Assembly (NCBI GenBank): GCA_022360105.1
Contig: JAKSDL010000051.1
Location: 1-17,409 of the forward strand
From: Pseudomonadota bacterium
GTDB taxonomy: Bacteria; SAR324; XYD2-FULL-50-16; JAHJRI01
Reading direction: 5' to 3'
DNA length: 17,409 nucleotides
In this document: positions 1 to 6,902 of the stretch, in pieces
Position numbering within the stretch: position 1 is the first letter of the stretch
Layout: each line of letters opens with the position of its first letter
Notes under the pieces: model-generated
Seen by the model: only the letters and a program-made list of their open reading frames with translations
The model's database searches: none
Told to the model about the DNA's origin: nothing
Position numbers and translations under genes: made by a program

Positions 1-270
1 AAAGAGGTCAGCCATAGAGATAAAAAGTCCATGATAGATTCCTTTGGTTGCACATTTTAGATAGATTTCGATAGTGATATTTAATACTTTGATAAACAAA
101 CAGCAAATAATGAACCAAACGGCCTGAGCCGCTTTCCAATCTCTATGGCCTTTTCCTTGCAGTTTTATGGTTTACAAATCTTTTACTAGTTTTACCTATG
201 AATTCCGGGTAGACTAGGCGCGATTTAGAAAAAGCCGTTTTTTGAGCAGGCAACCTGATAGCAAACGCTT
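1..270. other. Intergenic leader upstream of the acyltransferase gene
   Basis: No coding region is supported here. Apart from the nested inverted repeat at 11-149 the sequence is AT-rich and unremarkable. A weak promoter-like pair (TTTACA at 171-176 with TATGAA at 197-202) has too long a spacer to be convincing. The bases just ahead of the ATG at 271 show no clear Shine-Dalgarno sequence. Confidence 0.5.
11..149. repeat. Nested inverted repeat, possible structured RNA or small palindromic element
   Basis: GCCATAGAGAT at 11-21 is the exact reverse complement of ATCTCTATGGC at 139-149. Inside it, CCTTTGGTT at 41-49 pairs with AACCAAACGG at 113-122 with one bulged C, so the two stems are nested in the right order for one long hairpin. 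A short CGGC-CTGA-GCCG hairpin at 120-131 would compete with the inner stem. The loop (50-112) is AT-rich. An 11-bp perfect inverted repeat is unlikely by chance in 270 bp. I do not recognise it as a known riboswitch, and no target duplication flanks the arms. It could be a small RNA, part of a leader, or a degenerate miniature element; strand is not determined. Confidence 0.4.
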
Positions 271-1185
271 ATGAGTATTTTCAGACATTTAGTTGGCGTT
301 TTTGCCCTCACTTATATCTCCATCAATTTAACACTGGGCCTGATTCCACTATTAATATTGGCCCTTTTAAAATTAGTGATTCCGCTGCAGTTTGTTAAAG
401 ACCGGATTTACCAATTGATGCTTGGCATTTATGCCTTTGCCGTTCACGTTGACAGTTTTCTATTGAAACGCCTGCTTGGAATAACATTCGATGTAGTGGG
501 GTTGCAAAATCTTGACAAGAGATCCAATTACCTGGTCATCTCCAACCATAGATCCTGGGCTGACATATTGATTTTGCAAAGCCTGTTGATTAATGGAGCT
601 CCGATCATTAAGTTCATTGTTAAGCAGGAGGTCATTTTCATCCCCCTGGTTGGTTTGATCTGCTGGGCTTATGAGTATCCTTTTGTCAAACGAAGCTCCC
701 TGAAGGACTCTGGAAAAAGCGGCAAAAGGCTAAGGGATTTAAGCACCATAAACCAAAGCCTGGAAAACCTGGGTAACCAACCAACCACCATCATCAATTT
801 TGTTGAAGGAACCCGGTTCAATTTATTGAAGTCAAAAAAGACGGAATCACCATTTCCACATCTGCTAAAGCCCAGGGCTGGGGGGTTAACCTATATCTTG
901 AATACCTTTGGTAAGGATATCGATTATGTTTTAGATTTTACTATCGCTTACGATACTGAAGAACCGGTATTTTGGAATCTTATGTCGGGGAAATGCAAGA
1001 GGATCAAAATAGAAATCAAGCAGATAGCTTTGAAGGATTTGATGCAGAAATTCGAAATTAATGACAATGTGATCGATTACACATCTGTCTCAAACTGGTT
1101 GAAACGCTTTTGGCAGGAAAAGAATGATAAATTAAAAATCGCATACGACGATTTTAGACAGCAGCCGGTAAAGCACGCTTCTTGA
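271..1185 (+). CDS. PlsC-family acyltransferase (YihG-like)
   Basis: A 304-residue inner-membrane acyltransferase of the 1-acyl-sn-glycerol-3-phosphate acyltransferase superfamily. The catalytic NHxxxxD motif is NHRSWAD, with His93 and Asp98, and the acceptor-binding EGTR motif is at residues 179-182 (FVEGTRF). The N-terminus (about 7-37) is a long hydrophobic segment, and a second one is around 121-133. Length and the motif surroundings resemble the E. coli YihG type rather than the shorter PlsC. The family moves acyl chains from acyl-ACP or acyl-CoA to lysophospholipid; the precise acceptor here is not known. The gene stands alone, with no SD visible at its ATG. Its last 32 bp overlap the 3' end of the convergent SDR gene. 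Nothing ties it to the sugar genes further right. Confidence 0.85.
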   Translation: MSIFRHLVGVFALTYISINLTLGLIPLLILALLKLVIPLQFVKDRIYQLMLGIYAFAVHVDSFLLKRLLGITFDVVGLQNLDKRSNYLVISNHRSWADILILQSLLINGAPIIKFIVKQEVIFIPLVGLICWAYEYPFVKRSSLKDSGKSGKRLRDLSTINQSLENLGNQPTTIINFVEGTRFNLLKSKKTESPFPHLLKPRAGGLTYILNTFGKDIDYVLDFTIAYDTEEPVFWNLMSGKCKRIKIEIKQIALKDLMQKFEINDNVIDYTSVSNWLKRFWQEKNDKLKIAYDDFRQQPVKHAS

Positions 1186-2638
1186 CGCCGTTGATCATTC
1201 CCTTGAACACAAATAGATGCAGGGGAAAAGACAGATACCAATACGCCAAACCAAGCAATCCCTTAGGGTAAAATCTTGCCTTTTGATACAGTCGTACCAG
1301 CCTGGGACCGGCAGATTGCAGTTCAAAGGTTAATAAAGCCTCACCGGGCAACTTCATTTCTGCTGCTAAAACCATCCTCTTTTCCGGTTCCAAAGCCACC
1401 ACTCTCCAGAAATCTATGGTATCACCTACTTTTAGACTATCAGGTCTGCGAAAGCTCTTCCTTAATCCAACCCCACCCACAATTTTATCCAATAATCCCC
1501 TTATGCTCCATAACCAGTTGGCATAATACCAGCCACTTTCACCACCAATACGAATAATTGAATGCCAGACCTCACCTGCGGACGCTTCCACCAGCACATT
1601 TTGATCATCTTTAAACTCAGTTCCACCAGACCAATGGGCATCTCCCCTGACAGACCATTCACCTTCCGGCAACAACCCTGCATCACTCCAGTGAGTCTCC
1701 ACCTGAAAATGCTGTTGTCTTTGTAATGCCTTTGATATTGCCTCTTCGCAAGTGAGTAACGTTTGTGGTATCAGTTTGGTGATGTCATCGTTTTTACAAA
1801 CTGCGGAGTTTTTTAATCCCTCTGCCAATGGTCTCGCTATATAAGCAGGTACCGGTGTAACCAGATGAATCCAATAGGAACTCAACCTGGGTGTTAGAAC
1901 CGGGACCGGTAAAATCAGTCTTTTACGAAGACCGGCCACCCGCCCATAGGTATCCATCATCTGCTTGTAAGTAATGACTTCCGGACCGCCGATATCGAAC
2001 ACTCCGTCTTCCGTTTCAGTCACATCGAGGCATTCGATCAAATAGTGTAGTACGTTGCTTATTGCAACAGGCTGAGAGGGTGTTCGCAGCCAACGAGGTG
2101 TAATCATAACCGGCAAGTGCTCAACCAGGTAGCGGAGAATCTCAAAAGAAGCACCCCCTGAACCAAGGATAACGGCAGCTCTAAAGATAGTTGTCGAAAC
2201 AGGAGCTTTCAAAAAAATCTGTGCTACCTCGTTGCGAGATCTCAAATGTTTGCTTAACTTACTTTCAATCTCACCCAGACCTCCAAGATAGATGATCCTT
2301 CCGACTTTTTTTTCAGCAGCGGCAGCAACCATGTTTTCTGCTGCCAGTCGATCGGATGATTCAAAATCTTTCTGCCCCAAAACCATGGAATGGACAAGGT
2401 AGTATACGATATCGCAACCGTCCGCCATGGCATCTACATCAGATCTGCTGAGCATGTCCCCTGCAACAAGTTCAATGTTCGTATTATCAGCCCAGGATTG
2501 CGATTTTAGCTTTTCGATTGTCCTGGCAACTGCTCGAATCCGATATCCCTTCTTTAGCAACCTGGGGATTAACCTGCCCCCGATATATCCGGTTGCGCCT
2601 GTTACCAATATTCGTTTTGTACTTTGTTGATATTCCAT
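1154..2638 (-). CDS. SDR-family NAD(P)-binding protein with C-terminal DUF2867 (YbjT-like)
   Basis: A 494-residue protein. Residues 8-24 form a Rossmann dinucleotide-binding start with the glycine pattern of atypical (extended) SDR proteins (VTGATGYIGGRL, Gly14, Gly17, Gly20). The N-terminal half (to about 290) reads as an NmrA/epimerase-like SDR domain. The C-terminal part (about 335-485, with WYYANWLWSIRGLLDKIVGG and RLYQKARFYPKGL) matches DUF2867, the arrangement seen in E. coli YbjT and its relatives of about 480-500 residues. No classical YxxxK active site is evident, so the reaction is unknown; quinone- or lipid-related reduction is only a guess. The ATG at 2638 lies just before the SDR motif. 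It is downstream of the AraC gene on the same strand, with a 138-bp gap, so co-transcription is possible but unproven. Confidence 0.85.
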   Translation of the reverse strand: MEYQQSTKRILVTGATGYIGGRLIPRLLKKGYRIRAVARTIEKLKSQSWADNTNIELVAGDMLSRSDVDAMADGCDIVYYLVHSMVLGQKDFESSDRLAAENMVAAAAEKKVGRIIYLGGLGEIESKLSKHLRSRNEVAQIFLKAPVSTTIFRAAVILGSGGASFEILRYLVEHLPVMITPRWLRTPSQPVAISNVLHYLIECLDVTETEDGVFDIGGPEVITYKQMMDTYGRVAGLRKRLILPVPVLTPRLSSYWIHLVTPVPAYIARPLAEGLKNSAVCKNDDITKLIPQTLLTCEEAISKALQRQQHFQVETHWSDAGLLPEGEWSVRGDAHWSGGTEFKDDQNVLVEASAGEVWHSIIRIGGESGWYYANWLWSIRGLLDKIVGGVGLRKSFRRPDSLKVGDTIDFWRVVALEPEKRMVLAAEMKLPGEALLTFELQSAGPRLVRLYQKARFYPKGLLGLAYWYLSFPLHLFVFKGMINGVKKRALPAAV

Positions 2639-2776
2639 CAGAACCTGCTTTTACCAGTGTTTGTAAGATTTACCAATTCAGTCGGATATGGATTAAACAA
2701 ATATTGATCCAGCAGATAGCCGATTTCGAATCGACTTCCGATGTACCGACACGCCTCCTGTTCAAGGCATTCAACA

Positions 2777-3610
2777 TCAGTCGCACATCAATGCCTTCGA
2801 CGCCTCATTTGTTGATTCTCCGAAGGTTATTGCCACGGTATGTCGGCTACGGTATTGTGAAGGCGTCATGCCCACTTCATTTTTAAACGATCTTCCGAAA
2901 TTAATCACATCCACAAATCCGCAGTGATGGGCAATCTCTTTGATCAACAGTTCCGTTGTGCTCAACAACGATTTTGCTTCCTGCAACCTCCGGTTTAACA
3001 ATACTTGATGCGGACTGGAATTCAGGTGTTTCTTAAACAGCTTATGCAGATAGGATGAGCTGAGTTGGGCCGACAAAGCTATGTCATCTACACTGATATC
3101 CTGCTGATAATTATCCTCGATATACTGCATACTTCGTTTGACACCTGCCGGCAGGAAAGGATCATTCTGTTTTACCGTTGCCAGGTGTGCGTTCCAGATC
3201 AGCCTTGAATAAACATAATGGCAAAACGCCTGGGTATCGTAACCAGAAGCGTTATACTGGTTCAGCAAATCCAGGGCAAACAGTTCGGGATTTTCCCGCT
3301 CTTTCCAAAATGAGCAGCGTGGGATTTGTCGACCTATGTTTTCTTTTACATCAAAAGAAATCACCAACACCCTGTAGGGATTTTTCGGATCTGTTTTGTA
3401 GACTGTTTTTTCACCACCAAGATGCCAAAGAATTGCACCGGCTCCTATCTCTTTCAAGTCCCCATCAACTTCAAAATATGCCACACCACTGGTAAGGAAT
3501 TCAATCTCCTCTCTGTCAGGCTTGATGGAACGAGGTATCACCTCGGTATCATGGGGGATTATGCAATGTCCTATGTAGTTAATCTTTTCAATATGGTCTG
3601 TGCGTATCAT
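2777..3610 (-). CDS. AraC-family transcriptional regulator
   Basis: A 277-residue regulator using the ATG at 3610, chosen because AAGGAA lies 6 bases upstream. The longer reading from 3673 would add 21 residues without a ribosome site. The N-terminal part (about 10-90) looks like a cupin ligand-binding domain (EIEFLTSGVAYFEVDG, GAGAILWHLGG). The C-terminal domain carries the two AraC helix-turn-helix units at about 171-197 and 221-247, ending in the family signature GFVDVINFGRSFKNEVGMTPSQYR. A tail of about 20 residues follows. The family usually responds to a sugar or other small metabolite and activates neighbouring genes. The GH94 gene starts about 500 bp away in the opposite direction, so control of that gene is likely but inferred. 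Repeated TTTTTGCATATTGA motifs upstream may be its binding sites. Confidence 0.9.
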   Translation of the reverse strand: MIRTDHIEKINYIGHCIIPHDTEVIPRSIKPDREEIEFLTSGVAYFEVDGDLKEIGAGAILWHLGGEKTVYKTDPKNPYRVLVISFDVKENIGRQIPRCSFWKERENPELFALDLLNQYNASGYDTQAFCHYVYSRLIWNAHLATVKQNDPFLPAGVKRSMQYIEDNYQQDISVDDIALSAQLSSSYLHKLFKKHLNSSPHQVLLNRRLQEAKSLLSTTELLIKEIAHHCGFVDVINFGRSFKNEVGMTPSQYRSRHTVAITFGESTNEASKALMCD

Positions 3611-3641
3611 CCGTATTCCTTTTTTCACTAGCAAAAGATAT

Positions 3642-3749
3642 TTTTTGCATATTGATTTTAGCAGTAAATCCAAAATAACTTAAAATAGAGGTAAACATCA
3701 ATGCAAAAATACTTGCTAATAATGCTTCATGATAGTTTTTGCATATTGA
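3642..3749. promoter_or_regulatory. Repeated TTTTTGCATATTGA motif, candidate AraC-type operator
   Basis: The 14-mer TTTTTGCATATTGA occurs identically at 3642-3655 and 3736-3749, 94 bp apart, which is close to nine helical turns. Between them, TCAATGCAAAAA at 3698-3709 is the reverse complement of the same motif lacking two bases. The three copies lie directly upstream of the AraC start and before the small ORF. AraC-family proteins bind spaced repeats and often loop between them, so these are good candidates for autoregulation and for control of the rightward genes. The region is AT-rich, which weakens the case somewhat. Confidence 0.45.
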
Positions 3750-3781
3750 AGAAGAGGTTTTGCTTAATAGCGGAGGTAAAA

Positions 3782-3967
3782 ATGGACTTATTACTATGTG
3801 CAGTTATGAATGATTACAACAAAAATGAAGATTGGTACGAGCGATTTCGGTCTAAAGAACGGACCATCCTTTCGATCTTCAAAAAATTTGTAAAAATCGA
3901 CAAAAGGAATAAACAGAAGGCTCAGTCTCCTGCCTTAAACAAAACCTTGTGTAAGAAGCCTGTTTAA
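3782..3967 (+). CDS. Small basic protein of unknown function (61 aa)
   Basis: A short ORF whose ATG at 3782 is preceded by GCGGAGGTAAAA, a strong Shine-Dalgarno sequence at good spacing. An in-frame ATG at 3701 would give 88 residues but has poor spacing to its GAGG. The peptide begins MDLLLCAVMNDYNKNEDWYE. Its second half is lysine-rich (SIFKKFVKIDKRNKQKAQ), giving a net positive charge. There is no signal peptide, membrane segment or family I recognise. It ends 40 bp before the GH94 promoter. It could be a genuine small protein, a leader peptide, or a chance ORF. The ribosome site is the main argument for it. Confidence 0.4.
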   Translation: MDLLLCAVMNDYNKNEDWYERFRSKERTILSIFKKFVKIDKRNKQKAQSPALNKTLCKKPV

Positions 3968-4007
3968 AAATAGAGGTAAAATATAAAAGATTTGTATACG
4001 AATTCGC

Positions 4008-4036
4008 TTGACCAACAATCTGTGAGAACCTAAAAT
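4008..4036 (+). promoter_or_regulatory. Sigma-70-type promoter for the GH94 gene
   Basis: TTGACC at 4008-4013 and TAAAAT at 4031-4036 are separated by exactly 17 bases, five of six matches at each hexamer. Transcription would start near 4043, giving a leader of about 65 bases. AACGGCGTT, a small palindrome at 4059-4067, lies just downstream of the start and could be an operator, but it does not match the LacI-type sites near 12,000. Confidence 0.65.
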
Positions 4037-4108
4037 TTTTGGATTAACCCCCAGTAATAACGGCGTTTTAGCCATTTTGATAAATGTAAAACAAAACGAT
4101 AAGGCCTC

Positions 4109-6550
4109 ATGACAAAAAAATATGGTTATTTCGATATCGAAGCTAAGGAATATGTAGTAACCCGACCTGACACCCCTTTACCCTGGATGAATTATCTTGG
4201 GGCCGATTCTTTTTATGGTATATGCTCCAATACCGGTGGAGGATATACCTTTTATAAAGATGCACGGATGCGGAGAATAACTCGTTATCGATATAACGAT
4301 TCCCCTCTGGATAATATGGGTCGATACCTCTACGTTAAAGAGGGTGATGTCATTTGGAATCCGGGCTGGAAGCCGGTTAGAACCGAACTGGATGCTTATG
4401 AATGTCGACATGGGTTGGGGTATACCCAAATTACCGGGGAAAAAAATGGTCTTGAGGTAAAGCAAAATTTCTTCATACCACCAAATCAGACCTGTGAAAT
4501 TTGGCAGATCAAGGTTAACAACAAATCCAAAGCGAAAAAGCAATTTAAACTATTTTCCTATATCGAGTTCTGCTTTTATGAGGCACTCAATGATATGTCC
4601 AATTTTCAGAGGACATACAATATCGGTGAAGTAGAGGTTGATGGTGCCGTTATCTACCATAAAACCGAATACAGGGAGCGACGTAATCATTATGCGGCCT
4701 TTGCCTGTTCTAGAAAAATAACCGGCTTTGATACCTCAAGAGAGGAGTTTATCGGAATTCATAATGGCCTGCATGATCCGGTCGTCCCTTTATCGGGACA
4801 ATCGAAAAACAGCATGGCACTGGGCTGGAATCCCGTTGGTTCCCATCATCTTGAATTCAGCCTGGCCCCGGGTGAAGGAGAAACCTTTTCATTCGTTTTG
4901 GCTTATTTGGAATTATCTCAAGATCAAAAGTTCGAGACCAAAACCACCATTAACAAAGCACCTGCCCGGGAAATTATCAACCGGTACACCGATCAACGGG
5001 AAGTAGATAACGCTTTTACTGAAACCAAAGATAACTGGCAGAGGTTGCTTTCAAATTTTCAAGTGGATTGCCCTCATCGGAATATCAACCTGATGGTCAA
5101 TACCTGGAATCAATACCAGTGCATGGCCACCTTTAATTTTTCCAGATCAGCCAGTTTTTTCGATACAGGTATCGGCAGAGGAATGGGTTTCAGGGATTCC
5201 AACCAGGATTTACTGGGATTTGTGCATATGATTCCGGAAAAAGCCCGGGAAAGAATTCTGGATCTGGCCGCTACACAGATGTCCGATGGTTCCTGTTATC
5301 ACCAGTATCAGCCACTTACAAAAAAGGGTAATGAAGATGTGGGCAGTCATTTTAATGATGACCATCACTGGCTATTGTTGGCTATCTGTTCCTATTTAAA
5401 GGAGACCGGCGATCGCAGCATATTGGAAGAAAAAGTAGGTTATGCCGATTTACCAGGCAGTGAGCACACGCTGTTCCATCATATTGACACCAGTATCAAT
5501 TACACACTGGAAAACAGGGGCCCTCATGGATTGCCGTTAATTGGCCATGCAGACTGGAATGATTGTTTAAACTTGAATTGTTTTTCCACCGATCCAAATG
5601 AAAGTTTTCAAACTGCCGGTGATATAGAAGGTTCCATTGCCGAATCCGTGATGATTGCCGGGTTGTTCCTGTACACATTGAAAGAATTAGAAACCCTTTA
5701 CCAGTGGCTTGGCGATAACGACAGACTACAAAAGGTCAACTCGGCTTATGATGACATGCTGCACGTAATTGAAACTCAGGCTTGGGATGGAAATTGGTAT
5801 TTAAGGGCGTTCGATGCTGAAGGCAGACCGATTGGATCCAAGGATAATGAAGAGGGGCAGATGTTTATTGAAAGCCAGGCGTGGTGCTTATTAGGCGGCG
5901 CAGGTAAAAACAATGGTCGGGTGGAAAAAGTCCTCAAAAACCTGCACGAAAAATTGTATACACCGGACGGTCTGGTGCTGCATCAACCGGCCTTTACCGA
6001 ATACCATCCCGAATTAGGGGAAATCACCAGCTACCCCCCGGGACAAAAGGAAAATGCCGGGGTTTTTTGTCACAATAATACCTGGGTACAACTGTTTCTT
6101 TGCGCCGAAGGCCAGGCAGAACTGGCCCTGGAGTACTACGATGCGATTTGTCCTTCCTCCAAGGAATTTGAAGCTGAACGCTACAAATGCGAACCTTATG
6201 TGTATGCACAAGTTGTAGCTGGAAAAGATTCGGTTTTTCCGGGAGAAGCAAGAAACTCATGGCTGACAGGAACAGCCGCCTGGAGTTTTGTAGTAGCATC
6301 ACAAGGGATTCTGGGAATCCAGCCAGGCTATGATTTTTTAGCCATCGACCCTTGCATTCCCAAAGACTGGAAACAATTTTCGGTCACACGGAAATTTAGA
6401 GGTGCGGATTACAATATCGAGATTATCAACGAAGCTGGAGTAAATAAGGGTATTCAGACTATTGAGGTGGATGGCCAAAGACTCGATGATAACAAGATTC
6501 CACTACTGGAGAAAGGTCGATCAGCCAAAATCAAAGTTGTTATGGGATAG
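4109..6550 (+). CDS. GH94 disaccharide phosphorylase, cellobiose phosphorylase-like
   Basis: An 813-residue cytosolic enzyme, close to the usual length of cellobiose phosphorylases (about 810-820). It has no signal peptide. It opens with the characteristic N-terminal beta-sandwich sequence (GYFDIEAKEYVVTRPDTPLP, YTFYKDARMRRITRYRYN). The catalytic (alpha/alpha)6 barrel holds FRDSNQDLLGFVH at 361-373, HADWNDCLNL at 480-489 with the general acid in WNDC (Asp485), FCHNN with His655, and NSWLTGTAAW at 717-725 with the phosphate-binding Thr-Gly at 720-721. The family reaction is phosphorolysis of a beta-linked disaccharide to glucose 1-phosphate plus the non-phosphorylated sugar. The barrel reads NDDHHW where cellobiose phosphorylases I recall read NDDPxW, so laminaribiose or another beta-glucoside is possible. 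AAGG precedes the ATG at 4109. The gene has its own promoter and converges with the importer operon. Confidence 0.88.
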   Translation: MTKKYGYFDIEAKEYVVTRPDTPLPWMNYLGADSFYGICSNTGGGYTFYKDARMRRITRYRYNDSPLDNMGRYLYVKEGDVIWNPGWKPVRTELDAYECRHGLGYTQITGEKNGLEVKQNFFIPPNQTCEIWQIKVNNKSKAKKQFKLFSYIEFCFYEALNDMSNFQRTYNIGEVEVDGAVIYHKTEYRERRNHYAAFACSRKITGFDTSREEFIGIHNGLHDPVVPLSGQSKNSMALGWNPVGSHHLEFSLAPGEGETFSFVLAYLELSQDQKFETKTTINKAPAREIINRYTDQREVDNAFTETKDNWQRLLSNFQVDCPHRNINLMVNTWNQYQCMATFNFSRSASFFDTGIGRGMGFRDSNQDLLGFVHMIPEKARERILDLAATQMSDGSCYHQYQPLTKKGNEDVGSHFNDDHHWLLLAICSYLKETGDRSILEEKVGYADLPGSEHTLFHHIDTSINYTLENRGPHGLPLIGHADWNDCLNLNCFSTDPNESFQTAGDIEGSIAESVMIAGLFLYTLKELETLYQWLGDNDRLQKVNSAYDDMLHVIETQAWDGNWYLRAFDAEGRPIGSKDNEEGQMFIESQAWCLLGGAGKNNGRVEKVLKNLHEKLYTPDGLVLHQPAFTEYHPELGEITSYPPGQKENAGVFCHNNTWVQLFLCAEGQAELALEYYDAICPSSKEFEAERYKCEPYVYAQVVAGKDSVFPGEARNSWLTGTAAWSFVVASQGILGIQPGYDFLAIDPCIPKDWKQFSVTRKFRGADYNIEIINEAGVNKGIQTIEVDGQRLDDNKIPLLEKGRSAKIKVVMG

Positions 6551-6564
6551 GGATAGACCGCCTC

Positions 6565-6611
6565 GATCCACTCTGCAGAATAAGGAGAAGAAAACAACTG
6601 CAAAGTGGATC
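6565..6611. terminator. Bidirectional terminator-like stem between GH94 and aglG
   Basis: GATCCACTCTGCAG (6565-6578) pairs with CTGCAAAGTGGATC (6598-6611) over 14 positions with a single C-A mismatch, around a purine-rich 19-base loop. It begins 14 bases after the GH94 stop codon. There is no long T-run directly after it on either strand, so it may act as a 3' stabiliser or a Rho-assisted terminator rather than a classical intrinsic one. Confidence 0.55.
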
Positions 6612-6703
6612 AAGTCGGGAGGGGCAATTGTTTAAGGTTTAGGTTGAGGGTTATGAATTAGGTGTTTAGGTTTAACCCAATTAGACTGAAGGCTATATTC
6701 AAG

Positions 6704-6728
6704 TTGAGTCTTTACTATTGCGACTCAA
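6704..6728. repeat. Short inverted repeat TTGAGTC/GACTCAA
   Basis: TTGAGTC at 6704-6710 and GACTCAA at 6722-6728 form a perfect 7-bp stem with an 11-base loop. It sits just before the stronger palindrome at 6736-6757. Function unknown. Confidence 0.35.
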
Positions 6729-6735
6729 TCCGGTT

Positions 6736-6757
6736 GATGGGCAACAAGTTGCCCATC
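6736..6757. repeat. REP-like palindrome GATGGGCAAC/GTTGCCCATC
   Basis: GATGGGCAAC (6736-6745) and GTTGCCCATC (6748-6757) are perfect 10-base complements separated by AA, followed by CTACAA. Palindromes of the style GATGGGCA...TGCCCATCCTAC occur as repeated extragenic units in many proteobacterial genomes, often after genes. A single copy is visible here, so its repeat status cannot be shown from this window. It may stabilise the 3' end of either convergent transcript. Confidence 0.5.
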
Positions 6758-6787
6758 CTACAATCGTGACCAATAGCCCCTACAGTC

Positions 6788-6902
6788 TTCAGCCTTATAC
6801 CTCTCAGTTGCTATGTTTCCCCCCTTCAGCCTTTAACCTTTCAGGTGCTCATGAAGTCTTCGGCCTTATACCTCTCAATTGTTTATACTCAGCCTTTCAC
6901 CG
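6788..6902. repeat. Degenerate tandem repeats of about 30-37 bp
   Basis: A unit with consensus TTCAGCCTTATACCTCTCAG starts at 6788, again at 6825 (TTCAGCCTTTAACCTTTCAG), at 6859 (TTCGGCCTTATACCTCTCAA), and in part at about 6888 (CTCAGCCTTTCACC). The spacings are 37, 34 and about 29 bp. The last partial copy runs into the 3' end of aglG, so the repeat contributes its final codons. Similar AGGCTGAAGG-type text appears in the complementary sense near 6685, and GGTTTAGGTT-type text is repeated at 6631-6676. Confidence 0.55.

Larger units (their letters stand above)
3674..4108. other. Divergent intergenic region between the AraC and GH94 genes
   Basis: It contains the TTTTTGCATATTGA copies, a small 61-residue ORF (3782-3967) and the GH94 promoter (4008-4036). 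The 14-mer AAAATAGAGGTAAA is also present twice, at 3682-3695 and 3967-3980, bracketing the small ORF. Each contains a GAGGTAAA that looks like a ribosome site. A related GGAGGTAAA precedes the small ORF itself. Confidence 0.5.
6551..6888. other. Convergent intergenic region between GH94 and aglG
   Basis: No coding sequence is credible. In order the region holds a terminator-like stem, a GGTTTAGGTT-rich low-complexity stretch, a 7-bp inverted repeat, a REP-like palindrome and degenerate tandem repeats. It looks like a site where small repeats have accumulated between two transcript ends. Confidence 0.55.

Noticed and set aside
120..131. CGGC-CTGA-GCCG as a terminator of an upstream gene
   Set aside because: A four-base stem followed by CTTTCC, without a T-run; also no upstream gene is visible in the window.
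2721..2733. CGATT-TCG-AATCG hairpin as terminator after the AraC gene
   Set aside because: Only five base pairs and no T-run on the minus strand; expected by chance in a spacer of this size.
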